From Nocardia niigatensis NBRC 100131 (GTDB taxonomy: Bacteria > Actinomycetota > Actinomycetes > Mycobacteriales > Mycobacteriaceae): a DNA stretch of 64,000 nt. The stretch is taken from positions 124,001 to 188,000 of the forward strand of contig NZ_BAGC01000040.1 in assembly GCF_000308655.1 (NCBI RefSeq), in the 5' to 3' direction. This document shows positions 36,015-44,741 of the stretch, piece by piece. The notes beneath the pieces were generated by a model. The model was not told the origin of the DNA. It saw only the letters and a program-made list of their open reading frames with translations, and did not search any database. Each line of letters opens with the position of its first letter. Within the stretch, counting starts at the first letter, position 1. The translations under genes were made by a program, and so were the position numbers.

Positions 36015-36233
36015 ATGACAGTCACGCAGATCGACCTCGACGACGACGCTCTACAGCGCGCGATGGCTCTATCGAAAGCAAAAACGAAGAAGGACGCGGT
36101 GAACCTTGCCCTGCGGTTCTACGCGGAGAAGCAGGAGCGTGCCGCCCGCATCGCCCAGCACTTCGAGCGAGCACGGCATTGGGGAGCGATCGACGACGCT
36201 GCTCGTCGGCACGAGGAGGAAAAGGCTCGGTGA
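36015..36233 (+). CDS. vapB: VapB-family antitoxin
   Basis: The 72-residue protein has an N-terminal ribbon-helix-helix region (VTQIDLDDDALQRAMALS, then TKKDAVNLALRFYAEKQ) for DNA binding, followed by a charged C-terminal tail that should wrap the toxin. GGAGG precedes the ATG. Its stop overlaps the toxin start (GTGA). The large inverted repeat upstream supports autoregulation. Confidence 0.88.
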   Translation: MTVTQIDLDDDALQRAMALSKAKTKKDAVNLALRFYAEKQERAARIAQHFERARHWGAIDDAARRHEEEKAR

Positions 36234-36640
36234 TCTACCTGCTCGACACCTCGGCCCTGGTTCGACTGCTGTCGAACGAGAAATTGCAGCATACGTGGTT
36301 CGACGCGATAGATGCCGAAGCCATCGGCTCATGCTTTCCACAACGTGCGGAGTTCCTGTACAGCGCTCGAGATCGAACCGAATACGACGAAATTGCTGAG
36401 ATGTTCTCCGACCTGTACCCCGACGTCACAGTTCCCAAGCATGCCGATCGATGGGTTGCAGCAACGCAGTATCGGATGTCTCGGGCAGGCGAACATCGCA
36501 GCGCCTCAGCAATCGATCTCATCATCGCCGCGACTGCCGCGCACCACGGGTTGACTGTCCTGCACGACGACAACGACTTCGCGACCGTCGCACGCCACGC
36601 ACCCGAGTTGCGGCAGCACAACATTCACGACATCGCCTGA
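36230..36640 (+). CDS. vapC: VapC-family PIN-domain toxin
   Basis: The GTG at 36230 overlaps the antitoxin stop and follows AGGAGGAAAAGG; the longer frame from 36179 is rejected. The 136-residue PIN domain has acidic residues at the expected places: LLDTSALVRLL, the Glu in QRAEFLY, SASAIDLIIAATA and VLHDDNDF. Such proteins are RNases that cut tRNA or rRNA; the target cannot be predicted here. Confidence 0.9.
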   Translation: MIYLLDTSALVRLLSNEKLQHTWFDAIDAEAIGSCFPQRAEFLYSARDRTEYDEIAEMFSDLYPDVTVPKHADRWVAATQYRMSRAGEHRSASAIDLIIAATAAHHGLTVLHDDNDFATVARHAPELRQHNIHDIA

Positions 36641-36888
36641 ACACCCTGGCTGCTCGTCCCGGCCGACAGGTGTCCGGTGGTCCGGACGAACCACCCCACC
36701 GCCCACGGACCACAATTTTGGATCAGGCCGGTTGGCACGCGCAGCGCGTCATCAAGGGATTGACCTGTGGCTTCGCCCGACGCTTCGGCGACGGCTGCGG
36801 GTGTGCGGGCCTTGATGCAGCTCGGATTGGACCCGCTGCCCGATCACTGTCTTCGATTCACCAGATTTGCGCTGTCGCACCAAGGCCG

Positions 36889-37153
36889 ATAGCGGCGAGT
36901 CCACGAATTTGGCCGCTTCGGCGGGGATATTCTCCCGCAGGGACTCGATCTGCCTGCTTGGCTTACCAGCGACGAGGTCGCTGCGGGCTCGTCTGCGATC
37001 GCCGTGACCGAGCTGAGCCCCGGCGAGTTGATCGAGCTGATCAGGGCCGCGGCGGAACAATTGCAGCGGCAGATGCTGCCGGAACCCGATGACCAGCAAG
37101 ACGGTCAGGGATTCCAACAGCGTCGCAAAAAGGCATGGAAGGGTTGGGTGTGA
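36889..37153 (+). pseudogene. 5'-truncated hypothetical gene
   Basis: The open frame after a stop near 36888 reads FGRFGGDILPQGLDLPAWLT, then an acidic helical segment and RRKKAWKGWV, with a stop at 37151. The composition is natural, but there is no start codon or ribosome binding site, so its 5' part seems lost. The stop overlaps the GTG of the next broken gene (GTGA), implying a former operon. The family is not recognised. Confidence 0.4.
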
Positions 37154-37745
37154 CCACCGAGTCGATCGGCTACCTGCTGTTGAGCGCCGTGTCCGCGACG
37201 GTTGCCGGCCCGCGGGCCTCGCAATGGCATGACCGACCGGAATCGCGGACGGTCACCGTCGTGTCGGCGCTGTTCTCGGCGGGATACCTGCTGGCAAATC
37301 CACGGCTGCGCGGATTTCTCGCCAGCGACGCAGCCGCTGAGCACCATCTGGCCAACTGGGCCAACGTAGTCGGAGATTCGCTGGCGACTGCGGCCAGCGT
37401 GTGCCTGATCGCGAATATCGCTCGGGCGTGGGGGGTTTCAGCGGTCCCGGATATGGGTCATGGGCCTGTCGGTGGCGGGGTGGTTTGCGATGGTGCTGCA
37501 GTGGCAGACATCGCCGACTGACCGCGGCTGTATCGGCGCGTGGCGTACGCGATGGCACGGGTAGCTTTTTCGGAATCGCCTACGGCGTCGTGCGATTCAT
37601 GAATGTGTTCGGAGGTTCTGCGCGACTGCGAGATCAGTTCAGCCCCTGGCTGATAAGCCTCGCGTTGATCCTGTACACGATGGCAGGATTGTTCAGGTAC
37701 CTGATGACACGCCGCTCTGTCACCGCTGAGCATTCTGTGGCATGA
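37150..37745 (+). pseudogene. Broken multi-TM membrane protein gene
   Basis: Three successive frames each carry membrane-like sequence. VTTESIGYLLLSAVSATVAG to ANIARAWGVSA is in frame from 37150, MGLSVAGWFAMVLQW is in a second frame, and SFFGIAYGVVRFMNVFG to LISLALILYTMAGLFRYLM is in a third, ending at 37745. Together they resemble one polytopic membrane protein interrupted by two frameshifts. A function is not assigned; actinobacterial MAB_1171c-like membrane proteins are one possibility. Confidence 0.5.
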
Positions 37746-37863
37746 CCTGACAAGCTCGTCCCGGGTACGCAGGCGATGGCCCCCTCAGATACCTGCCGCA
37801 CCGACGATATTTCGGCTACACGCGGTCGAGGGTTGAAGCGGTTCGGGTTGATAGTAATTCGCA

Positions 37864-37897
37864 GCGAAGCCGCAGGCCCTCTGGCCCGCGGCTTCGC
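37864..37897 (-). terminator. Terminator downstream of tRNA-Val
   Basis: GCGAAGCCGC and GCGGCTTCGC form a perfect 10-bp stem, with an inner GGCC/GGCC pairing in the loop. It begins eight bases after the tRNA 3' end on the minus strand. Confidence 0.7.
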
Positions 37898-37904
37898 CTT
37901 GTTG

Positions 37905-37976
37905 TGGTTCTAGCTGGGATCGAACCAGCGACCCCTCGCGTGTGAAGCGAGTGCTCTCCCGCTGAGCTATAGAACC
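37905..37976 (-). tRNA. tRNA-Val (anticodon CAC)
   Basis: On the minus strand the acceptor GGTTCTA pairs with TAGAACC. The D-loop is AGCTCAGCGGGAGAGC, the anticodon stem CTCGC/GCGAG encloses TTCACAC (anticodon CAC), and the T-arm is GCTGGTTCGATCCCAGC. The 3' CCA is not encoded. All stems are intact. Confidence 0.95.
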
Positions 37977-38161
37977 AGGCCTGCCGCCGAAGCGGCTGTC
38001 CGGCTCGGGGTTTCCCGCCGCGCCGGTGAGAGAACCATAGCGCGTCCAGCCGGTGTCACACCAAATCGGGTGCGGCAGACTGATGTCCATACCGCGCGTG
38101 CCCGCGGCGACGCACTGCGACTGCTGGCCCTGCCGACAGACTTCGGCCCGGTCGGCAGTAC

Positions 38162-39412
38162 TCATGGCTCCGGCAGCGGCGGGGAGGGGGTGAAGACGAC
38201 GGGTAGCGCGGTCAGGGCCCGGTGGAATGGGCCTGGCCGCCAGGACAATTCGTGCGCCGGGACCGCCAGTCGGACTTCTGGGAGCGCGTCGAGCAATTGG
38301 TCGACGGCCTCCTGGGCGATCAGGTAGGCCAGCGAGCTGGCGGGGCAGGCGTGCGGGCCCGCACCCCAGGCGAGGTGGGAGCGGTTGCCGGTGAACTGGC
38401 CGGTGCGGATCGCCGGGTCGGTGTTGCACGCCGCCATGCTGATGACGACCGGCTGATGCGCGGGCAGCCAGTAGTCGTCGATGAGCACGTCCCGGGGCGG
38501 GAAGCTGATGCAGAAGTTCGCCATCGGCGGATCGTCGAACAGCACCTCGTCGAGGGCGTCGCGGGTGGACAGGCTGCCGCCCAGGGCACTGCTGCCGAAC
38601 CGGTCGTCCACCAGGAGCAGCAGCAGCGTATTGACGATCAGATTCTGCTGCGGTTCGATGCCCGCCCCGTAAAGGGTGGCCAGCTGGTGCACCATCTCGG
38701 TGTCGCTCAGCCCGGTCGGGTGGTGCAGCATGCGGGTGGTGACGTCGTCGCCGGGGTGTGCCCGTTTGTGCAGCGCCAGTTGCAGCAGGGCGTCCGCGAG
38801 CAGCTTGTTGCCGTGTTCCGCGCCGACGCCCTCGAAGATGGCGCGGAACCCCTCGGCCGCCTGCCCCGCGATGTCGACCGGACAGCCGAGCAGCTGGTTG
38901 AGCACCCGGAAGGCCAGCGGAAACGCGAAGTCGCGCACCAGATCCGCCGATCCGGACGCGCAGAACGAATTGATCAGCGACACCGTGACCCGCTCCACGG
39001 TGCCCTGCAGCCGATACCGATCGATCCCGGCCAGCCCCGCGGTACTGGTCTGCCGATACCGCGCGTGGTCGATCCCCGAGCTGCGCAGGGCATTCGGCCG
39101 CCACTGCATCATCGGCAGCACCGGGCAGTCGGCGGGAACCCCGGCCTGCCACGATCGCGGATCGGCCGGGAACCGGTCCGGATCGTTGAGAATCCTTACC
39201 GCCGTGCGATATCCGATCACCAGCGTGGCCGGGATTCCCGGCGCGAGTTCCACCGGAGCCATCGCCCCGAACTTCTCCCGCATCTCGCGATAGGCCCGAT
39301 GCGGGTCCGCCGCGAACTCCGGGGTGTACATCGGCACCCGCGCACCGACGGCATCGACCTGCTCGGCGTGCCGGCCGGCAGCCGACCGCACTGACTCTGA
39401 CATCGAACCCAT
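38162..39412 (-). CDS. Cytochrome P450
   Basis: The 416-residue protein ends with the heme loop LAWGAGPHACPASSLAYLIA, where Cys is the axial ligand; the usual first Phe is replaced by Trp in this loop. The I-helix region reads QLATLYGAGIEPQQNLIV, lacking the canonical AGxxT, which suggests altered oxygen activation. A GTG at 39454 is possible, but ATG 39412 (MGSMSES) is more natural. It is a soluble bacterial type with no TM anchor. The substrate is unknown. The divergent neighbours are TetR and AraC regulators. Confidence 0.85.
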   Translation of the reverse strand: MGSMSESVRSAAGRHAEQVDAVGARVPMYTPEFAADPHRAYREMREKFGAMAPVELAPGIPATLVIGYRTAVRILNDPDRFPADPRSWQAGVPADCPVLPMMQWRPNALRSSGIDHARYRQTSTAGLAGIDRYRLQGTVERVTVSLINSFCASGSADLVRDFAFPLAFRVLNQLLGCPVDIAGQAAEGFRAIFEGVGAEHGNKLLADALLQLALHKRAHPGDDVTTRMLHHPTGLSDTEMVHQLATLYGAGIEPQQNLIVNTLLLLLVDDRFGSSALGGSLSTRDALDEVLFDDPPMANFCISFPPRDVLIDDYWLPAHQPVVISMAACNTDPAIRTGQFTGNRSHLAWGAGPHACPASSLAYLIAQEAVDQLLDALPEVRLAVPAHELSWRPGPFHRALTALPVVFTPSPPLPEP

Positions 39413-39544
39413 TCCACGCGGCGCCCGACACTCCCCCGCTGCCGACCACCGCACATCCCGGACGCGGAAACGGCAACCCTACCGACGTCGGCGCTCCCGC
39501 GCAGGCCTATCGCCTCGTTTCCTCCCACGAGACCGAGCGAGCGG

Positions 39545-40141
39545 TCAGGCGACGGCGTCGGCCCAGGCCTCGGGCAGCGCCGTACAGGACACGTCGGCGA
39601 TGTCGCGCAGCCGTTCGGAGGGAGTTCCCAAGCGGCTCAACTGGATCAGGCCCTGGGCCACCACGATGATATTGCCGCTGATGGCCGACAGGTCGGCGCC
39701 ATCGCTGCCCGGCGTGCGTCGCAGGCGCTCGGCGACAGCCTGTTCCATGGCCGTCGTGGTCCGGGTGCCGATGGCGGCGACTTCGGGAATCCGGACACCG
39801 AGCTGGGCGATGCTGTTGATCATCAGGCAGCCCCGCCGATCCGGGTAGGCGGCGCAGTCGTCGACCACGGCCTGCAGGAGAACCCGCACGGCCGTGCGCG
39901 CCGAGCCCGGCGCTCCGAGGACGGTATCGCGGATGAACCGGGCACGCCGTTCGCAGTAACGCTCGAAGGCGGCCAGGAAAAGCCCGCGCTTGCTGCCGAA
40001 CGCACCATAGATGCTGCCGTTGCCGACGCCGGTCGCCTGGGAGACATCCTCGACCGAGGTGCTGTCGAAGCCCTTCGACCAGAACAGTTCGGTCGCGGCG
40101 TCGAGCAGATCCGCTTCGTTGAACTGTCTGGGCCTGGCCAT
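39545..40141 (-). CDS. TetR-family transcriptional regulator
   Basis: The ATG at 40141 begins MARPRQFNEADLLDAATELF; the upstream part of the frame (to 40417) is Arg/His-rich and not used. The HTH is VEDVSQATGVGNGSIYGAFG. The C-terminal domain of about 130 residues binds an unknown ligand. The 198-residue length is typical. It is divergent from the AraC-type gene at 40220, with 78 bases between them. Confidence 0.9.
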   Translation of the reverse strand: MARPRQFNEADLLDAATELFWSKGFDSTSVEDVSQATGVGNGSIYGAFGSKRGLFLAAFERYCERRARFIRDTVLGAPGSARTAVRVLLQAVVDDCAAYPDRRGCLMINSIAQLGVRIPEVAAIGTRTTTAMEQAVAERLRRTPGSDGADLSAISGNIIVVAQGLIQLSRLGTPSERLRDIADVSCTALPEAWADAVA

Positions 40142-40219
40142 GCCGTCACCGTACCAATCGAACTGCGACATCACCCACATCGCTTGTTCTGGAGCCGCGC
40201 CTCCATAATACTGGTTGAC

Positions 40220-41230
40220 ATGTCCAACACTCTCCGTGGTGTGCCCGTCCGACGCATGGGCATCCTGCTCTTCGACGGCGTCAAGACGCTCGACTTCGTA
40301 GGTCCCGCAGAGGTTTTCGTAGAGGCCAATCAGCGCGTCGCGGGGTACGAGCTGGTCCTGCTGTCGGCCGACGGGAAACCGGTGCAGACCTCCATCGGCA
40401 CCCGAATCGAGGTGCACGCGGCCGCGGCCGATGCGGGGCGTTTGGACACGGTCATCGTGCCGGGCAGCGAGCTACCGCCCGCGAAATTCGTGACGCCCGA
40501 GCTGCTCTCGGCGGCCCGGCAGCTGTCGTACAACACGCGGCGGCTGGCCAGTATCTGCAGCGGTGCCGTCGTGCTGGCACAGCTGGGTCTGTTCGACGGC
40601 CGGCGCGCGACCACGCACTGGAAGTTCGCGGCTGATCTGACCCGGCGATTCCCGGCGATCAAGGTCGACGCGGACGCGATCTTCGTGCGTGACGGCAACC
40701 TGTACAGCTCGGCCGGGGTGGCGGCGGGAATCGATCTCGCACTGGCCCTGGTCGAGGAGGATCACGGCGCCGATGCCGCCCGGCAGGTCGCGCAGTTGCT
40801 GGTGGTCTACATGCAGCGGGCCGGTGGGCAGTCCCAATTCTCGGCATCACTGGCCGGTCCCGCGCCGCGCAGTCCGCTGATCCGCAAGGTGGTCGATGCG
40901 ATCTGCGCCGATCCGGCCTTCCCGCACACGGTGCAGACGCTGGCGGCCCATGCCCAGGTCAGCGCCCGTCATCTGACGCGCCTGTTCCGCGCGGAGCTGG
41001 AACGCTCACCCGCCGAATACGTGGCCTTCATCCGCTTCGGGGTGGCACGGGACCTGCTGCACGCCGGGTGCGGCGTCACAGAAGCCGCCATGGCCGCGGG
41101 CTACGGCACCAGCGAGGCCCTGCGGCGCGCTTTCATTGCGCGGCTGGGCATCTCGCCCCGCAAGTACCAGCAGCGATTCCGGTCGACCGGGGCGACCGCG
41201 GCGCTGGAGCCGATGCCCGCCGTGTCCTGA
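40220..41230 (+). CDS. GlxA-type AraC regulator with DJ-1/PfpI domain
   Basis: The 336-residue protein has an N-terminal DJ-1/PfpI-like domain (about 10-195) with the elbow LASICSGAVVLAQLGLFDGR. A C-terminal AraC HTH pair (about 225-320) reads TVQTLAAHAQVSARHLTRLF and AAMAAGYGTSEALRRAF. Such regulators sense small molecules and activate adjacent genes. The ATG at 40220 (MSNTLRGVPV) is chosen over the upstream part of the frame. It is followed by two hydrolase genes it may control. Confidence 0.9.
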   Translation: MSNTLRGVPVRRMGILLFDGVKTLDFVGPAEVFVEANQRVAGYELVLLSADGKPVQTSIGTRIEVHAAAADAGRLDTVIVPGSELPPAKFVTPELLSAARQLSYNTRRLASICSGAVVLAQLGLFDGRRATTHWKFAADLTRRFPAIKVDADAIFVRDGNLYSSAGVAAGIDLALALVEEDHGADAARQVAQLLVVYMQRAGGQSQFSASLAGPAPRSPLIRKVVDAICADPAFPHTVQTLAAHAQVSARHLTRLFRAELERSPAEYVAFIRFGVARDLLHAGCGVTEAAMAAGYGTSEALRRAFIARLGISPRKYQQRFRSTGATAALEPMPAVS

Positions 41231-41375
41231 TCGGAGGCTTTCACGGCCGGTTGAGCGGGGCGCGCAGCGGGTTGCCGGGATGAAACTGGATGTGAGGCAG
41301 GGCGGTTCATCGCTGTTGCCGCCGCGGCCCGACCGCACCACTTCATCGACCATCCGAGCACGAAGGACATCCGCA

Positions 41376-42341
41376 ATGACGGCAAACCCGTTGGGTATCT
41401 CGCTGGAACCGGCCGCGCAGCAGTTCGTCGAGGCCACCGCCAATCCGCCCTACCTGTACCAGCTGCCGCCCGAGGAGGGGCGCAAAGCCGTTGACTCGGT
41501 GCAGGATTCGCCGATCTTCAAGCCGGAGGTCGACGAGGAGTGGGTCACGGTCGAGGGCGGCCCGACCGGTTCGGTGCGGGCTCGGATCGTCAAGCCGCAG
41601 GGCGCCACCGGGCCGCTGCCGGTGATCATCTACACGCACGGCGCCGGTTGGGTGTTCGGTGACGCGCACACCCATGACCGCCTGGTGCGCGATCTCGCCG
41701 TCGGCGCGCACGCCGCCGTCGTGTTCCCGGAGTACGACCGCTCCCCCGAGGTGCGGTACCCGGTGGCCAATGAGCAGTCATATCGGGTCGCGCAGTGGGT
41801 TGGCGCCCTGGGCGCCGAGAAGGGGCTGGATGCGTCGCGGATCGCCATCGCGGGCGACTCGGTCGGCGGCAACATGGCCATCGCGCTGACCCTCATGGCC
41901 AAGGAGCGCGGCGACGTGTCGTTCGTGCAGCAGGTGTTGTTCTACCCGGTCACCGACGCCAATTTCGACACCGAGTCGTACGAGAAGTTCGCGGAGGGCT
42001 ATTTCCTGACCCGCGAGGGGATGCGCTGGTTCTGGGACCAGTACACCACCAGCGCGGAGGATCGCGCCCAGATCACCGCTTCCCCACTGCGTGCCACCAC
42101 CGAGCAACTGACCAGCCTCCCGCCGGCGCTGGTCATCACCGCCGAGAACGATGTGCTGCGCGACGAGGGCGAGGCCTTCGCCGGCAAGCTGCGCGCCGCC
42201 GGAGTGCCGGTGACCCAGGTGCGCTACGGCGGCATCATCCACGACTTCGTCATGGTCAACGCCATGCACGACACCAATGCGGCCACAGCGGCTGTGGCCC
42301 AGGCCGTTTCGGTCCTGAAGTCCGCCCTGTACCCGGCCTGA
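41376..42341 (+). CDS. Hormone-sensitive-lipase-family esterase
   Basis: The 321-residue alpha/beta hydrolase carries the oxyanion motif YTHGAGWVFGD (HGGG variant HGAG) near 88, the nucleophile elbow GDSVGG near 160, the acid in ITAENDVLRDEG and the histidine in GGIIHDFVM. It has no signal peptide. The ATG at 41376 is chosen; upstream in-frame sequence is untranslated-like. It probably hydrolyses small esters or lactones. The next hydrolase starts 35 bases downstream. Confidence 0.87.
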   Translation: MTANPLGISLEPAAQQFVEATANPPYLYQLPPEEGRKAVDSVQDSPIFKPEVDEEWVTVEGGPTGSVRARIVKPQGATGPLPVIIYTHGAGWVFGDAHTHDRLVRDLAVGAHAAVVFPEYDRSPEVRYPVANEQSYRVAQWVGALGAEKGLDASRIAIAGDSVGGNMAIALTLMAKERGDVSFVQQVLFYPVTDANFDTESYEKFAEGYFLTREGMRWFWDQYTTSAEDRAQITASPLRATTEQLTSLPPALVITAENDVLRDEGEAFAGKLRAAGVPVTQVRYGGIIHDFVMVNAMHDTNAATAAVAQAVSVLKSALYPA

Positions 42342-42376
42342 CCCGCCCGCACCCCCGCACTCGAAGGACCCAGTTC

Positions 42377-43093
42377 GTGACAACTCCCACCATCGTGCTC
42401 GTGCACGGCGCGTTCGCCGACTCCGCCAGTTGGAACGACGTCATCGAGCAGCTTCGCGGCCAGGGCTTTCCCGTCCTCGCCGCGGCGAACCCGCTGCGGG
42501 GTCTCGACTCCGACGCCGCCTACCTCGCCTCGGTGCTGGACACCGTCGAGGGCCCGATAGTCCTGGTCGGCCACTCGTACGGCGGCAGCGTGATCTCGGT
42601 CGCCGCCGCCGCGAAATCCGCTGTGACAGCGCTGGTTTACATCGCGGCCTTCATTCCGGCCGAGGGCGAGTCCGCCTTGGAACTCACCGACAGGTTCCCC
42701 GGTTCGACGCTGGGCCCGACCACACGTCCCGCGCCGTACCCGTTGCCCGACGGCAGCACCGGCACGGAACTGTACATCCGTCAGGACGAGTACCCACAGC
42801 AATTCGCCGCCGACGTCCCGGCCCCGACCGCGGAGCTGATGGCGATCACCCAGCGTCCGGTCGCCCTCGACGCCCTGCAGCAACCCGCGACCGCCGCGGC
42901 CTGGCGGGCGATCCCGTCCTACGCGCTGCTCACCACCGCGGACAAGAACATTCCGATCGAGGCCCAGCGCTTCATGGCCGAGCGCGCCGGCTCCCACACG
43001 GTGGAGGTCGCGGCCTCCCACGCGGTGTCCGTCTCCCGGCCGACCGCGGTCGCCGATCTGATCGCGACCGCAGCGAAGTCCTCACACCGCTGA
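42377..43093 (+). CDS. Alpha/beta hydrolase (EstC/RutD-like)
   Basis: The GTG follows GAAGGA. The 238-residue protein reads TIVLVHGAFADSASWNDVIE, then the nucleophile motif LVGHSYGGSV, ALVYIAAFIPAEGES, and a C-terminal TVEVAASHAVSVSRP with the catalytic histidine. This family includes actinobacterial esterases and haloperoxidase-like hydrolases; the substrate is unknown. A strong terminator follows. Confidence 0.87.
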   Translation: MTTPTIVLVHGAFADSASWNDVIEQLRGQGFPVLAAANPLRGLDSDAAYLASVLDTVEGPIVLVGHSYGGSVISVAAAAKSAVTALVYIAAFIPAEGESALELTDRFPGSTLGPTTRPAPYPLPDGSTGTELYIRQDEYPQQFAADVPAPTAELMAITQRPVALDALQQPATAAAWRAIPSYALLTTADKNIPIEAQRFMAERAGSHTVEVAASHAVSVSRPTAVADLIATAAKSSHR

Positions 43094-43116
43094 ATCCCGC
43101 GTTTCGCCACAACGGC

Positions 43117-43155
43117 AACGGCCGGTTCATCGCGCTAGGCGATGAACCGGCCGTT
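43117..43155 (+). terminator. Rho-independent-type hairpin
   Basis: AACGGCCGGTTCATCGC and its exact complement form a 17-bp perfect stem with loop GCTAG, 24 bases after the hydrolase stop. It has no long T-tract, as usual in actinobacteria. Confidence 0.8.
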
Positions 43156-43158
43156 CGA

Positions 43159-43173
43159 GTGGTTCTAGCTGGG
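43159..43173 (-). repeat. 15-bp copy of the tRNA-Val 3' end
   Basis: GTGGTTCTAGCTGGG is identical to 37904-37918, the 3' end and T-arm of tRNA-Val(CAC), in the same orientation. No tRNA body follows. This is the form left by a site-specific integration at a tRNA 3' end. Confidence 0.5.
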
Positions 43174-43176
43174 CGT

Positions 43177-43380
43177 TATTCCAAATGCGCTGACCTGCAG
43201 GAACTCGAAACCACCCGCGACTGCAGCGCACAGCTCGCGACGCGCTTCGGCACCTCCGAAACCGCGGTCCTGTCTCTGCTGAACAAAGTTGCCACAAAAC
43301 GCTTCCGGTCGATTCCCACGGACGACATCGACAACGTCGAACGGCCCCCGCTCATTCTCGGACTTGCTGACCTGTGGTGA
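43177..43380 (+). pseudogene. Gene fragment with HTH-like segment beside the tRNA tail
   Basis: The frame has natural composition (LATRFGTSETAVLSLLNKVA, then IDNVERPPLILGLADLW) and ends at 43380, but has no start codon of its own. The middle resembles a helix-turn-helix of the kind found in resolvases. Its position directly next to the tRNA tail suggests a recombinase or mobile-element remnant, though the identification is weak. Confidence 0.35.
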
Positions 43381-44587
43381 CAATCGGCAGCGGCGCGGCG
43401 GCTGCGGGAATGGAGGGCCGATACACACATCTGGTGCCGGTGTAGATGGTGGTCATGCATTCGTTGCAATGGATACACGCTGACCGAATTGATGCTTCGG
43501 ATTGGATGCGGTGCAGCAGATTCGGTTCGCGCAACAGCGCTCGCCCCATTGCGACGAAGTCGAAGCCTTCCGTCATGGCCAGCCGCATGGTATCGAGGTT
43601 CGTGATGCCACCCACGAGGATCAGTGGCATCGTCAACTCTCGCCGGAAGTGACGAGCCCGCTCGAGTAGGTACGCATCCTGGTACGGGTAGTCCCTCAGG
43701 AACCATCGGCCGATCGCCCGAAACCCCCAACGCGCAGGGACGGTAAGCACTTTCGCGAACGACCGCCGCGGCGCGTCCCCGTGGAAGTACAGCATCGGAT
43801 TCAACAGCGAACTGCCCGCGGTCAATTCCAGCGCGTCCAAGGCGCCGTCGGCTTCGAGCCACGCGGCCACCTGCAGCGACTCCGGGATGGTCAACCCGCC
43901 CCGGAAGCCGTCCTCCATATTCAGTTTCGCGGTCACCGCCACCCGATCGCTCACGGCTTCCCGCACTGCCAGCGCGATCTCGCGGGCGAGCCGCGCCCGG
44001 TTCTGCTCGGACCCGCCGTAGCGGTCGGTGCGCCGGTTCAACAGTGGGCTCAGGAACGAGCTGACCAGATAGTTGTGGCCGAAATGGATTTCGATCGCAT
44101 CGAATCCTGATTCCTCGACGAGACGCGCGGCCGTGGCGTGGGCCGTGACAAGTTCACGGATCTCGTGCTCGGTCGGCACGGTCATAGGTTTCATTCCCAA
44201 CGGGCTGAACATGGGGCTCGGTGCGAGCGTGGGCGACCGGTTGGAGGCCCCATTGGCTACGGGACCCGCGTGCCCGATCTGCGCGCTGACGGCCGCCCCT
44301 TCTGCGTGGACCGCATGGGTCAACCGCCGCAGACCGGGGACGGCCTCGGGACGCATCCAAATCTGGTGCCGGTCGGTGCGACCACCGGGCGCGACTGCAC
44401 AGTAGGCGACGGTTGTCATTCCGACCCCGCCGGCCGCCACCTCGCTGTGGAAGGCGATCAGATCGTCGGTCACGAGCGCGTCAGGGGTCCGACCTTCGAA
44501 GGTCGCTGCTTTGATCACCCTGTTGCGCAATGTCAATGGGCCGAGCTTGGCCGGTGTGAACACCATGCTCGTTTCGGTGTCGGTCAT
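43352..44587 (-). CDS. Old Yellow Enzyme-type NADH:flavin oxidoreductase (paralog 1)
   Basis: The 411-residue FMN-binding TIM barrel reads LTLRNRVIKAATFEGRTPDA, SAQIGHAGPVA, the substrate-site pair in DAIEIHFGHNYLVSSFLSPL, GGITNLDTMRLAM and FVAMGRALLREPNL. A cysteine cluster C-x2-C-x2-C-x9-C near the end (CIHCNECMTTI, then RC) resembles a modified [4Fe-4S] site of the dienoyl-CoA reductase type, but no FAD domain follows. It is close to the paralog at 48393 and probably reduces an activated C=C bond. Its ATG overlaps the stop of a 42-codon frame. Confidence 0.88.
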   Translation of the reverse strand: MTDTETSMVFTPAKLGPLTLRNRVIKAATFEGRTPDALVTDDLIAFHSEVAAGGVGMTTVAYCAVAPGGRTDRHQIWMRPEAVPGLRRLTHAVHAEGAAVSAQIGHAGPVANGASNRSPTLAPSPMFSPLGMKPMTVPTEHEIRELVTAHATAARLVEESGFDAIEIHFGHNYLVSSFLSPLLNRRTDRYGGSEQNRARLAREIALAVREAVSDRVAVTAKLNMEDGFRGGLTIPESLQVAAWLEADGALDALELTAGSSLLNPMLYFHGDAPRRSFAKVLTVPARWGFRAIGRWFLRDYPYQDAYLLERARHFRRELTMPLILVGGITNLDTMRLAMTEGFDFVAMGRALLREPNLLHRIQSEASIRSACIHCNECMTTIYTGTRCVYRPSIPAAAAPLPIVTTGQQVRE

Positions 44588-44712
44588 CTCTTCTCTTTCG
44601 ACAAAGTGTTCGATTCGGCCGCCGAGAACTCACGTAACGCGGCGAACGCCGCCTGAGACGTCTCCTGCTCACGCGACCGACCCCAGGTTGACAACGCGAG
44701 CTTCTCTGTCAT
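44584..44712 (-). CDS. Short upstream ORF (42 aa) coupled to OYE paralog 1
   Basis: The ATG at 44712 opens MTEKLALSTWGRSREQETSQ and ends with a TGA overlapping the reductase ATG (ATGA). The composition is natural and hydrophilic; no family is recognised. It may be a small protein, a translational leader or the stub of a lost gene. The operator-like repeat lies 30 bases upstream. Confidence 0.4.
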   Translation of the reverse strand: MTEKLALSTWGRSREQETSQAAFAALREFSAAESNTLSKEKR

Positions 44713-44741
44713 GGGATCAGCCAGCCATGGCCTCAATCAAC

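Noticed and set aside
37905..43173. A mobile island occupying exactly the interval between the tRNA-Val gene and its tail copy
   Set aside because: The interval would include the tRNA body, the orientation is wrong for standard 3'-end integration, and no integrase lies inside it.
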